In this document: piece after piece, positions 30,219 to 38,272 of the stretch
How positions within the stretch are numbered: position 1 is the first letter of the stretch
How the letters are laid out: the number at the start of each line of letters is the position of its first letter
Assembly: GCA_021298315.1 (NCBI GenBank)
Contig: JAJTFC010000046.1
Coordinates: 1-41,891 of the forward strand
Reading direction: 5' to 3'
Source: Planctomycetaceae bacterium
GTDB lineage: Bacteria; Planctomycetota; Planctomycetia; Pirellulales; Pirellulaceae
DNA length: 41,891 nucleotides
Made by a program: the position numbers and the translations under genes
Notes under the pieces: model-generated
The model's input: only the letters and a program-made list of their open reading frames with translations
Told to the model about the DNA's origin: nothing
Databases searched by the model: none

Positions 30219-31751
30219 TTACTTGATCTTCTCGAGATCTCCAGGTTTCCAGCTTTTCTGAATTGCTGCTTCGGTTGGACCGTATAGCCTGATGATGGCG
30301 AAGTATCCCTTACCAGGGACCGTCGCAAGCCAATTGGAAGCCTTTCCTTCTGGTGCTTTGGGACCCAAGTAGAGATCCGTGCTGCCATCGACGTTTTGCT
30401 GAGGCTTGTCTCGGGAACCGAGCGAAGGAAAAGCTTGGCCATTGGCGAGTCCCGAAGCATTTTCAGCCTCGTAAAGTGTCACCGACCAGAAATTAGCGGC
30501 TGGGATATTGGGTGGAAGATTCAGTCGATAGTTACTACCTCCGGTAAGAGGCATGCCATCGCTATCGGTAAATGCGATCATGTAAGCGGCCCCTTTACCA
30601 GGGATCTTCGAGAGCATTCCGGGGCTGACCGAATAGTAATTGGTAAAAAACCAAATCCGAGCGTCCAGATCGAGATACCCACCGGCGGTATTTTTCCAAG
30701 ACAGATCCAGAATATTGCGAGGTCCGGCGGGGGTCACGTTATCCAAGGGGTTCACCCAGTGGCGATCCGCGTAAACCTTGAGAGAACCTCCGTTTAGTAC
30801 CTCTTCGAATCCAATGACACGGCTCATCTTGTAGGCTGTCTTGGCGGCTCGATCCAGAATTTCCCGAGATCGAGCATCGGGAGCGAAAGGTTGCCCTTTG
30901 ATGATACCAATCGACGCCAACATCCCTAGCGAATCCGATTCGGCGAGGTTCGAGCCCTCCGATTCGATCAACTCCTTGAGACGATCGAAGGCACTGCCGT
31001 CAGCGATGGGCAGCATGTTCACTGGCACTCCGGAGGCATCCGGGAACTCCATAGGCTTGGCCGACGCTTTCCCGTTAAGCGGATAAATCTTAGCTTGCTC
31101 AATCAAGTCAACAGCGGGCTTTAGATTGCTTGGATCCTGATAGAAACCACGAAGAAAGACGAACACATTATTGGTTCCTGAGCGGTAGACGTAATAACCC
31201 TCGGGAACCGATCCTTGATAGCCTGGCGGAAGAAGCAGGAACTTGCCACCTTTGCCCGCATCCGGACCGGGCAAACCTACGTCCCCCTGAAATTTGCCAC
31301 CGTCTACGGGAATTGGACGTTGCCAGAAATCAAGCAAAATTCCTTGAAGCATAGGTGGTGCCTCAAAGACCAGCGGCCCATCCTTGCCGAGATCAACATA
31401 ACTCATTGCATAGATGACATCGGAGTTTGGAGTGGTCACCAAAGTCTTTGCATCGAGTCTCTTTTTCCAGATGGGCAAGACGTTGTAACCCTTACCGAAG
31501 GTGCTCTCGGAGCCGGTTTTCATGCCGAGGGTATTGATCAGTGGGAGCGCCCACAGATAGGTTTGCGTTGCGCGCTGAAACAATAGTTCATCGCGAAGCA
31601 TTTGAGCGGTTTCGCTCGTGGGGCGGTTCTCCTTGAATGGGGCATCGGCCAACGCATCGAATCGCGACGTTTGGGCTCGCAATGGAGCACCGATGGCGAC
31701 AAACGCGAGTATCGCGGGGGCAATTTTCTTAAATCGGATGGATTTCATCAT
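30219..31751 (-). CDS. DUF1254/DUF1214 domain secreted protein
   Basis: 510 residues from ATG 31751, with AAAGGAA upstream (ATG 31748 is equally possible). The longer frame to 31823 has no signal context. A signal peptide (KKIAPAILAFVAIGAPLRAQ) predicts export. The DUF1254 part has FQRATQTYLWALPLINTLGM, TLVTTPNSDVIYAMSYVDLG and GPLVFEAPPML. The C-terminal DUF1214 part has NFWSVTLYEAENASGLANGQ, SDLYLGP-like text (STDLYLGPKAP), SNWLATVPGKGYFAIIRLYG and FFTNYYSVSPGML. These two domains usually occur together in exported proteins of unknown function. It is full length, and its neighbours give no further clue. Confidence 0.9.
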   Translation of the reverse strand: MMKSIRFKKIAPAILAFVAIGAPLRAQTSRFDALADAPFKENRPTSETAQMLRDELLFQRATQTYLWALPLINTLGMKTGSESTFGKGYNVLPIWKKRLDAKTLVTTPNSDVIYAMSYVDLGKDGPLVFEAPPMLQGILLDFWQRPIPVDGGKFQGDVGLPGPDAGKGGKFLLLPPGYQGSVPEGYYVYRSGTNNVFVFLRGFYQDPSNLKPAVDLIEQAKIYPLNGKASAKPMEFPDASGVPVNMLPIADGSAFDRLKELIESEGSNLAESDSLGMLASIGIIKGQPFAPDARSREILDRAAKTAYKMSRVIGFEEVLNGGSLKVYADRHWVNPLDNVTPAGPRNILDLSWKNTAGGYLDLDARIWFFTNYYSVSPGMLSKIPGKGAAYMIAFTDSDGMPLTGGSNYRLNLPPNIPAANFWSVTLYEAENASGLANGQAFPSLGSRDKPQQNVDGSTDLYLGPKAPEGKASNWLATVPGKGYFAIIRLYGPTEAAIQKSWKPGDLEKIK

Positions 31752-32151
31752 GAATATTGTTCCTTTAAATAAAATAGTTCCTCTGGAGTTATCGTGAGCG
31801 AATCGTACTGCTGGCATTTTCATCGTTTCAAGCTCTAGTTGCCAGATTCATTCTGAATCTCTTCAATTGGGAGTTCTCAGAGGGCATCATACTAATGAAG
31901 CCCTCGATCGCAACCAGCCCTCGATCGATCAGAGAACGATTGCACGATTTTTCACTCAAGAGATACAAAGATTGCTAGTGGACTTGGGGTGTTCTACTTA
32001 GGGACATCCCTGCAGCGGCGGCCTCTGGGGTTGGTTTTCATCGTTCCATGCGACGGTGAGATTCTGCTATTTACCCAAATTGTCTACTTGTGCTATGGTA
32101 CCGACTTGTTGTTGCTACCTGGCAAGAGGGATTCACGGAGGAGTCTAAGCC
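31752..32151. other. Divergent promoter region
   Basis: About 400 bases between two divergently transcribed genes. A short direct repeat CCCTCGATCG occurs twice near 31902-31928. TATGGT at 32094-32099, preceded by TG and one base, could be an extended -10 for the rightward gene, but its -35 (TTACCC) is poor. GGAGGA at 32139-32144 is the ribosome binding site of the DUF4332 protein. Confidence 0.4.
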
Positions 32152-34653
32152 ATGCATTTGGTTCGTTTGGATATCGACAAGAAAAACGCAGCTTCGCAGT
32201 ATCACGTAGGTCCGTTGGGTGCGGGTCTGAATGCTGTCTATTCACCTTTGGTAGCCAACTCTACGCTACTGACTCGATTCACGAAAAGTTTGCTTTTTCG
32301 TGGCCAAACGCTAGGTGAGCTCGATGATTCTGAGTTTGCTTCTATTGATGGTTCGATGACCTGGGTCGACGCATCGGGACATTTGCGGATGATCGACTGC
32401 GTAGGTGGTCGGCCACTTTTTGCACAACTCGCCACGGCGTTGCCATCTGGCCAAGGGACGCTTTATCAGGAAGATGACGAGCGGATTCGCGGCGCAGGAA
32501 ATATGTATTGGGAAGGCGAGTCGGCCGACGGTCGATGGGACGAGCTCAGGGCGGACATTCTAGGGATGATTTTTTGTTCACCTTTAGGATCCGTTTCACC
32601 AGAGAAGCTATGGTGGGCTGCTGGCAGACTAGGTGTTCATAGTCCGGCCAAAATGGAGCTTGACGAGGGATACAAGGCGCTCAAAGACGAAGAGACAAGT
32701 CTATTGGACAGGTTGCGAAACTCGGATCCTGTCGATCACGATCGGGCTTGGTGGATCGCTGAGCGCGATCGATTGCGAGGCCAATTGCAGCAGGTACAGC
32801 AACATAATTTCGAGCAGAGTCTTGGGGTTGGTAGCAGCGCTGAGGCGGTTGCAAGTCCGGCCTCGATGAATCCAAAGGTGGCGTGGGACGACGCGCAGAT
32901 CCATCAAGGTTTAGCGCAGGCCGAAGCGATGATTCAGCGTTGGAATCAAAGAAGCGAGTGGCACCAAAGGCTCGCGCAAGTTCAATCGTCGTTGCTAACT
33001 CGATCGGTTTATCGTCGCACATCCTCTGGATCCTTGATCCCCTCTGCAGAGCGAATCGTAAGTGAGCTGACTGCGGGTTCGGTTCGCCAGTTACCGACAT
33101 GGGCTGTCGAAGCTTCTTATTTGCATTCGGAAGCTTACAATGCCGGATTACGTCATGATGTGCTCGATGCACAGGTTCCGCCATCAGAGACTCGGCAACG
33201 CAGGCTCGTCGACTTAGCGATTCGTTTGGCCATTGCGCAAGCGGCCCGGAGTCGGATTGGCCGAATCCCGTTTTTGCTTGAGAATTCGCTGGATGGTTTC
33301 CGTGGCGAACCCTTGGAACAGATCCTGCATGTGGTGTCGAACTTCAGTCGCGACGGTTGGCAAATCCTGCTAACGACGGCCGACGAGTTTATCGCTCGAC
33401 GCATCGCTGGCCATGGTGGTACGGTCGCTAGGGTCCATGAAAATCTGCGATATGCCAAGCCACAGTATGTGATCGATTCGGATACGGATCTTGGGCTTCA
33501 TCCGATCTTGGATCGCGCCCCTATCGTTCCTGCTTCGACTTCGACAACGGGTGATTATAGCGATATCAATCGTCAACTCGATTGGTTGGCTCAGCAGGAT
33601 TATTCGCAGAATGCTTATCGCATTGAGCCGATGGTCTATCAGAAAAACGGTAAGACTTTTTATCTTTCGAAAGAGAGCTTGATCGAATCGGTTCCTGGAT
33701 TGGGAATCGAGACACTTCGAAGGCTTCGATCTGTCGGTATCCATCGCGTGGGCGATTTTATCGGGACGACTGTCCCGCGGTTGGCGAGTGTAACGGGTCT
33801 GCGAGCCGAGTGGTTGCAAAACACGATCGGAGTGGCGGAGCTTATGTGCGAGGTGCCTCAGATGCGGGTATTCGACGCTCGCGTCTTGGTGTCTTGTGGT
33901 GTGCAATCACCCAAGCAACTCTCGGGTACCAATCCATTGGTTATAGCTAAGAAGGTTCATCGTTTCCTCGATACCGATGCGGGCCGAGCGCTTCGCAAAT
34001 CGGCTGAGCGTGGGGAAGTTGTTCGCTTGCAGCGTTGGATACAGACGATCTACCAACAACATGGGCTTGTTACAAGCCAAAACAACAACGCAGGGGATTT
34101 CGACTGGGATCTCATCGAGCAAAGCTACGACGCCGATAACGATCCGGATTTCCGTGAGGATGCCGGTCAGGCCGTGGCCAAATTCAATATTTACTCGGGC
34201 AAAACCGATGCGACTTGGAAGTTCTATTTGGATCTAGCCAGTCCGGTCGTTGATGCACCGACGATTGGACCGAAGATGGCTCAAAAGCTCGAGTCGATTC
34301 GTGTCAAAACGGTTGGGGATCTGCTGGCTGGCGATTCAGGAGACATAGCCGCTGCGATTGGTGAAAAAGCGGTTACCGCAGACACCGTCGAGACTTGGAA
34401 GAGACAATCGATGCTGGTCTGTCGAGTCCCGAACTTGCGAGGACAAGACGCCCAACTTCTAGTGGCTGCTGGATATCGGACTGCAGAGTCGATCGCGGAA
34501 GCTTCGGGAGATTCTTTGTACGAGGCAATCGCAAGAGTGGCCAGTAGCAAGCAGGGATTGCGATATCTTCGAGGCGGCAATCCACCAGACCGCGACAGGG
34601 TGGTCTCGTGGATCGAGTGGTCCAAGCATTCGAGAATGGTCAAAGCGGCCTAG
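32152..34653 (+). CDS. Pseudo-ATPase (Rad50/YhaN-like) fused to tandem DUF4332 domains
   Basis: 833 residues; GGAGGA 7 nt upstream fixes the start. Residues 1-45 follow the start of YhaN/Rad50-type ABC ATPases (LRLDId..., GAGLNAVYSP...STLLTRFTKSLLF). However, where 'YGPNEAGKSTL' is expected the text is YSPLVANSTL, one residue shorter and without the Lys. A helical, coiled-coil-like region follows (about 150-300). At about 370-382 a Walker-B-like strand reads IPFLLENSLDG without the usual DD. From about 500 there are two DUF4332-type helix-hairpin-helix units (SVPGLGIETLRRLRSVGI; PTIGPKMAQKLESIRVKTVG). Likely DNA binding with lost ATP hydrolysis. This is inference; a partner with an intact ATPase could exist elsewhere. 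Confidence 0.75.
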   Translation: MHLVRLDIDKKNAASQYHVGPLGAGLNAVYSPLVANSTLLTRFTKSLLFRGQTLGELDDSEFASIDGSMTWVDASGHLRMIDCVGGRPLFAQLATALPSGQGTLYQEDDERIRGAGNMYWEGESADGRWDELRADILGMIFCSPLGSVSPEKLWWAAGRLGVHSPAKMELDEGYKALKDEETSLLDRLRNSDPVDHDRAWWIAERDRLRGQLQQVQQHNFEQSLGVGSSAEAVASPASMNPKVAWDDAQIHQGLAQAEAMIQRWNQRSEWHQRLAQVQSSLLTRSVYRRTSSGSLIPSAERIVSELTAGSVRQLPTWAVEASYLHSEAYNAGLRHDVLDAQVPPSETRQRRLVDLAIRLAIAQAARSRIGRIPFLLENSLDGFRGEPLEQILHVVSNFSRDGWQILLTTADEFIARRIAGHGGTVARVHENLRYAKPQYVIDSDTDLGLHPILDRAPIVPASTSTTGDYSDINRQLDWLAQQDYSQNAYRIEPMVYQKNGKTFYLSKESLIESVPGLGIETLRRLRSVGIHRVGDFIGTTVPRLASVTGLRAEWLQNTIGVAELMCEVPQMRVFDARVLVSCGVQSPKQLSGTNPLVIAKKVHRFLDTDAGRALRKSAERGEVVRLQRWIQTIYQQHGLVTSQNNNAGDFDWDLIEQSYDADNDPDFREDAGQAVAKFNIYSGKTDATWKFYLDLASPVVDAPTIGPKMAQKLESIRVKTVGDLLAGDSGDIAAAIGEKAVTADTVETWKRQSMLVCRVPNLRGQDAQLLVAAGYRTAESIAEASGDSLYEAIARVASSKQGLRYLRGGNPPDRDRVVSWIEWSKHSRMVKAA

Positions 34654-34664
34654 CAAACTAGGCC
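34647..34664. terminator. Small hairpin between convergent genes
   Basis: GGCCTAG (34647-34653, containing the stop codon) and CTAGGCC (34658-34664) with loop CAAA form a perfect 7-bp stem between the convergent DUF4332 and ecotin genes. There is no T-run, so it is a weak or factor-assisted terminator at best. Confidence 0.45.
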
Positions 34665-34676
34665 GGATACGCTGAA

Positions 34677-35159
34677 TCAACCTTCGTTGAGGGTCAAAGG
34701 CTGTGGGCTTGCGACCCAAACCTTGAGTTTGACTTCCGCGTCTTTGGGGACATAGACAACCAGTGGCAGTTTGCTGTTGTAGCGTAGGAGTTTTGGTTCG
34801 CCACCGAGTTTGACAAAGCGTTTGACTTTGGGGGCATCGGGATCGACTCCGATGCGAGTACCGGCCATTGGGCCAATTTGCTTGACGACATACTTGGGGA
34901 ATCCCCAACCTTCGATCGTTTCTTCCTCAAGAGTGCCTGAGAAGAAGAAACGGTTGGCTGCATCGACCTCAACAGTTTTACCCACCATGAGTTCGACCCT
35001 GTAATCGTCTTCCTCTTCTTTGGTTTCCAGGTAGACAACCAGCCGTTTCATTCCTTCGGCTGCAGGCGGGTAGGCTTTCATGTTTTCTTGGGGATGCTGA
35101 GCCATGGCAAAAGATCCTAGAAGAATGACACTTAGGGTTATCAAAGACTTGATCATCAA
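34677..35159 (-). CDS. eco: Ecotin-family serine protease inhibitor
   Basis: 160 residues with a signal peptide ending FAMA-Q, so periplasmic. The mature protein aligns with E. coli ecotin along its whole length: YPPAAEGMKRLVVYL, YRVELMVGKTVEVD, IEGWGFPKYVVKQI and LLRYNSKLPLVVYVPKDAEV. Ecotin dimers bind and block chymotrypsin-fold proteases. The reactive-site residue (Met84 in E. coli, in STMM) is Arg102 here (GTRI), which should favour trypsin-like targets. The two cysteines of the E. coli disulfide (50 and 87) are replaced by Ala67 and Val105. It follows the flippase-like gene by 48 bp on the same strand and may be co-transcribed. Confidence 0.93.
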   Translation of the reverse strand: MMIKSLITLSVILLGSFAMAQHPQENMKAYPPAAEGMKRLVVYLETKEEEDDYRVELMVGKTVEVDAANRFFFSGTLEEETIEGWGFPKYVVKQIGPMAGTRIGVDPDAPKVKRFVKLGGEPKLLRYNSKLPLVVYVPKDAEVKLKVWVASPQPLTLNEG

Positions 35160-35207
35160 CGGGTTCCTGAATTGAATTCGAGATGTAGATTTTTGTCCGC
35201 AGGTAGT

Positions 35208-36248
35208 TTACGGATGCTTCGAAGAGTCGTCCACGGGTGGATTGTTTTTGGACAAATCAGAAATCAGTGGGTCGCTCGAACGGCTCGCCAGATAGAGGAT
35301 GCCGCCGACAAGAGCTACGGCCAAGAGAACCGCGCGGTACATGGTTCCAACAATCAGGCCTGAAAATTGGGGGGAAACGGTCTGGATCTGTTTAAACAGA
35401 CGATCGATCCCGACTTCTTGCAGGCCGATTCCTCCAGGAGTGATTGGCAACGTCCCAGCCAGTAGGGCAGGTGGTACGGCCAAGAAATGTTCCAGGAGGT
35501 TTGGTCTAATTGCGACATCCGAGTAGAGAGCCGAGGACACCATCCAAACCGCTGCGGTAAGTGCCGAGTGGACACCCAGGGATTGGAGGATCATGGTCAC
35601 GGCAAGTTGAGGTTGGTCTTTGAAGACCATACAAGCACTGGAGACTCGGTGAAGTTTATCGCCTACCCAGGGGATCCGTTTGAAAAGATCAAGCGGTAGA
35701 GATTGTCCAAAGAGGATGATGACTAGGATCCCCAAGAGCCCGATGAGACTCAGGATCCAGGCGGCGTTTCGGATGGCCAGAAGCTGGGGTGTGAGATTAT
35801 TCGCTAGAGTGGTACTCAGGGCAGCGACCATGATCAATCCGAGCATTCCAATCGCGCGATCCAACAGAACACTGGTGATGACTTCGGTTCTTCGATCTTT
35901 GCTCCGGCTAGCTGCAGCGATGGCTTTGAATAGATCACCACCGACGCTCCCGGCGCTGACCATGTTCAAAGCAACACCGAGGAATCCGAGCCTGAGGGTT
36001 TCGAAGAAAGAGATGGGAACTTCGAGGGCCAGCAGCAGTCTTTGCCATCGCCAGAAGCTCAGGATGTTCGCGCTGAGCACGAGGCATAATGCCAGCAAGA
36101 GCCACCACCAGTTTTTGGGTTGCTGGACTAAGAGATCCCAGTCTTTTTTGGGAAAGCTCAGTGCGACCCAAGCGACGATGGATGCAAGCACCAGCCACTT
36201 TATGCCGCTGAAGATGCTGCGTGGTAATTTGGTGGTTGGATTGTTCAT
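35208..36248 (-). CDS. Lysylphosphatidylglycerol synthase-type (UPF0104) membrane protein
   Basis: 346 residues with about eight hydrophobic helices. Family motifs are present: WRWQRLLLALEVPISFFETL followed by RLGFLGVALNMVSAGSVGGD, VLLDRAIGMLGLI and GTLPITPGGIGLQEVG. This is the transmembrane flippase-like region of MprF-related proteins, without the catalytic aminoacyl-transfer domain. Such stand-alone versions are thought to move or handle a lipid-linked substrate, which cannot be specified here. The ATG at 36248 follows the metK terminator by only a few bases, so it may be read through from metK or have its own promoter. Ecotin follows 48 bp later. Confidence 0.88.
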   Translation of the reverse strand: MNNPTTKLPRSIFSGIKWLVLASIVAWVALSFPKKDWDLLVQQPKNWWWLLLALCLVLSANILSFWRWQRLLLALEVPISFFETLRLGFLGVALNMVSAGSVGGDLFKAIAAASRSKDRRTEVITSVLLDRAIGMLGLIMVAALSTTLANNLTPQLLAIRNAAWILSLIGLLGILVIILFGQSLPLDLFKRIPWVGDKLHRVSSACMVFKDQPQLAVTMILQSLGVHSALTAAVWMVSSALYSDVAIRPNLLEHFLAVPPALLAGTLPITPGGIGLQEVGIDRLFKQIQTVSPQFSGLIVGTMYRAVLLAVALVGGILYLASRSSDPLISDLSKNNPPVDDSSKHP

Positions 36249-36253
36249 TTCTG

Positions 36254-36291
36254 TAAAAAAACCTCGATAACCTTTGACGCTACCGAGGTTT
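36254..36291 (-). terminator. Intrinsic terminator of metK
   Basis: On the minus strand AAACCTCG (complement of 36284-36291) pairs with CGAGGTTT (complement of 36259-36266), and the second arm continues into a run of seven T (complement of 36254-36260). It lies 28 bp after the metK stop and directly before the flippase-like gene. Confidence 0.8.
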
Positions 36292-36318
36292 GTTCTGAAA
36301 TCGGGACTGGCAGGTTGG

Positions 36319-37488
36319 CTAGCCTATGACGGCCTTGGCCAACTCCGATGCCCGAGCGGTGCTTTCCCAACTGAATTCGGGTTCATTGCGACCGAAGTGG
36401 CCACCCGAAGAAGTCTTGACATAGATTGGACGACGCAGGTCGAGATAATCGATGATTCCTCGCGGAGTGAGTTTGAAGAACTCTTTGACGACGTTGCAAA
36501 TTCTCTCGTCACTGACTTTACCGGAGCCTTGGGTATCGACTCGAACGCTTACCGGTTCGCTTACGCCGATCGCATAAGCGAGTTGGACTTCGCATCGTTG
36601 AGCGAGTCCCGAGGCGACGATATTTTTCGCCACGTGTCGGGCCATGTAAGCGGCGCTTCGATCGACCTTAGTAGGATCCTTGCCCGAGAATGCCCCACCG
36701 CCGTGTCGTCCCCAACCGCCGTAGGTATCGACAATGATTTTGCGTCCGGTAAGACCGCTATCACCGTGGGGGCCACCGACGACAAAGTTACCCGTTGGGT
36801 TGATGTGATAAACAATGTCTGGTTTGATCATGTTCGCCGGTAGGCAAGGCTTGATGATCTTTTCGATCACGAATTCCTTGATCTGCGAATGGGAAACCTC
36901 GGGCGAGTGCTGCGTCGAGACGACCACATTGTTGATGCCGATGGGCTGGTAATCGTCGTAGACGATCGAGACTTGGCTCTTGGAATCGGGACGCAACCAA
37001 TTGACATCCTTGTTGAAGCGGGCTTCAGTCAGTCGATTGGTGATCCTGTGTGCCAGGGCGATCGGTAGGGGCATTAGTTCTTCAGTATCGTTGCAGGCGT
37101 AGCCAAACATGAGGCCTTGGTCACCAGCACCGATGTCTTTACCTGCCGAGGCATCGTCATCGACACCTTGAGCGATATCGGGGCTTTGGCGATCCAAAGC
37201 GACCATGACGTTGCAGGTGTTCCCATTGATACCCCATTCGTCGTCGGTGTATCCGACATCGACGATGGCTTTGCGAACGATGTCCGCATAATTGACGATC
37301 GCTTTGGTGGTGATTTCGCCAACGATGAGCGCCAGACCGGTCGTCACAACCGTCTCGCAAGCCACGCGGCTCATTTTGTCTTGAGCCAAAAGGGCGTCTA
37401 AAACACTATCGGAGATCCGGTCAGCCAATTTATCCGGATGCCCCATCGATACCGATTCGCTGGTAAATACGTACTTGCCAGATGCCAC
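36319..37488 (-). CDS. metK: S-adenosylmethionine synthetase
   Basis: 389 residues from GTG 37488 ([20 protein letters not shown]), which has GGAGAT 8 nt upstream and gives the normal family N-terminus; the frame also extends to a TTG at 37512. The family signatures are all visible: [39 protein letters not shown] and [20 protein letters not shown]. The enzyme makes S-adenosylmethionine from ATP and methionine in the cytoplasm and supplies, among others, the radical SAM protein in this window. The length and motifs are intact. An intrinsic terminator follows. I looked for a SAM riboswitch in the 37489-37760 leader and found no convincing one. Confidence 0.97.
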   Translation of the reverse strand: MASGKYVFTSESVSMGHPDKLADRISDSVLDALLAQDKMSRVACETVVTTGLALIVGEITTKAIVNYADIVRKAIVDVGYTDDEWGINGNTCNVMVALDRQSPDIAQGVDDDASAGKDIGAGDQGLMFGYACNDTEELMPLPIALAHRITNRLTEARFNKDVNWLRPDSKSQVSIVYDDYQPIGINNVVVSTQHSPEVSHSQIKEFVIEKIIKPCLPANMIKPDIVYHINPTGNFVVGGPHGDSGLTGRKIIVDTYGGWGRHGGGAFSGKDPTKVDRSAAYMARHVAKNIVASGLAQRCEVQLAYAIGVSEPVSVRVDTQGSGKVSDERICNVVKEFFKLTPRGIIDYLDLRRPIYVKTSSGGHFGRNEPEFSWESTARASELAKAVIG

Positions 37489-37760
37489 AGAAAATATCTC
37501 CAAGATAGACAAAACAGAAGGTTCTAAACTGCCCTAAACAGAACTAGCTCAGCTATTTCCAGGAGGCTAGTTTATCCGCTTTTAACCAAATCGAAAGGCT
37601 AAAGTTCCATCGGACCGTCCTGGCCTACTTAAAAAAATCGGCATGTGGGTTTAGGATTTCAAGGCTGCCGGGGTCGACCGCCTGTGGCCAAGCCAGCCCA
37701 ACCAAAGGATCGGGCTAGTTCGTAAATGGATTGGTCTTATGAACGTTGACAGGTGAAAAC

Positions 37761-38237
37761 ATGATGAAAGCGTTGGTAATTTTAGTAGCCTTGGCCTCTT
37801 TATCGAGCTTGGTCTCTGTGGTGCCTTCGTGGGCTGGGTCGCAAGCAACCGAGCAAGGCAATGAAAATCTACCCGAGGAACTCCACGGGATATTAGCCAG
37901 ACAACAAATAGCCTGGAACCAGGGAGATATCAGGCAATTTATGGATGCTTATTGGAATGATCCGGCCTTGACGTTCTCCTCTGGGGGTAAGACGACCCGA
38001 GGTTGGCAAGCAACCTTGGATCGGTATCGGACCAAGTATCCTGATCGTGCAACGATGGGAACATTGAGATTCGAGGCTCTTGAGTCGCAGCAGCTTGACA
38101 ACAATTCCGCGTTGACTCTTGGGAATTGGCACTTGGATCGGGACAAACCTGCGAGAGGTAATTTTTCTTTGGTCTGGAAGAAGTTCGATGGAGCCTGGAG
38201 AATTGTGCACGACCATAGTTCATTGCTCGCCGAGTAG
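37761..38237 (+). CDS. SnoaL/DUF4440-like secreted protein
   Basis: 158 residues from ATG 37761 (or 37764), preceded by AGGTGA. A signal peptide (ALVILVALASLSSLVSVVPS then WAG) suggests export. The mature part is one NTF2-like domain of the DUF4440/SnoaL type: QQIAWNQGDIRQFMDAYWND, LTFSSGGKTTRGWQATLDRY and LVWKKFDGAWRIVHDHSS. Such small cone-shaped domains bind small hydrophobic ligands or catalyse simple reactions; the residues here do not single out either. It precedes the ABC-F gene by 35 bp and may be co-transcribed with it. Confidence 0.88.
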   Translation: MMKALVILVALASLSSLVSVVPSWAGSQATEQGNENLPEELHGILARQQIAWNQGDIRQFMDAYWNDPALTFSSGGKTTRGWQATLDRYRTKYPDRATMGTLRFEALESQQLDNNSALTLGNWHLDRDKPARGNFSLVWKKFDGAWRIVHDHSSLLAE

Positions 38238-38272
38238 GACTAGTTGGCAATCATTCAGAGCAAGGAACTTGT

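Noticed and set aside
37489-37760. SAM riboswitch in front of metK
   Set aside because: The leader shows no SAM-I type core and no consistent stem set that I can identify.
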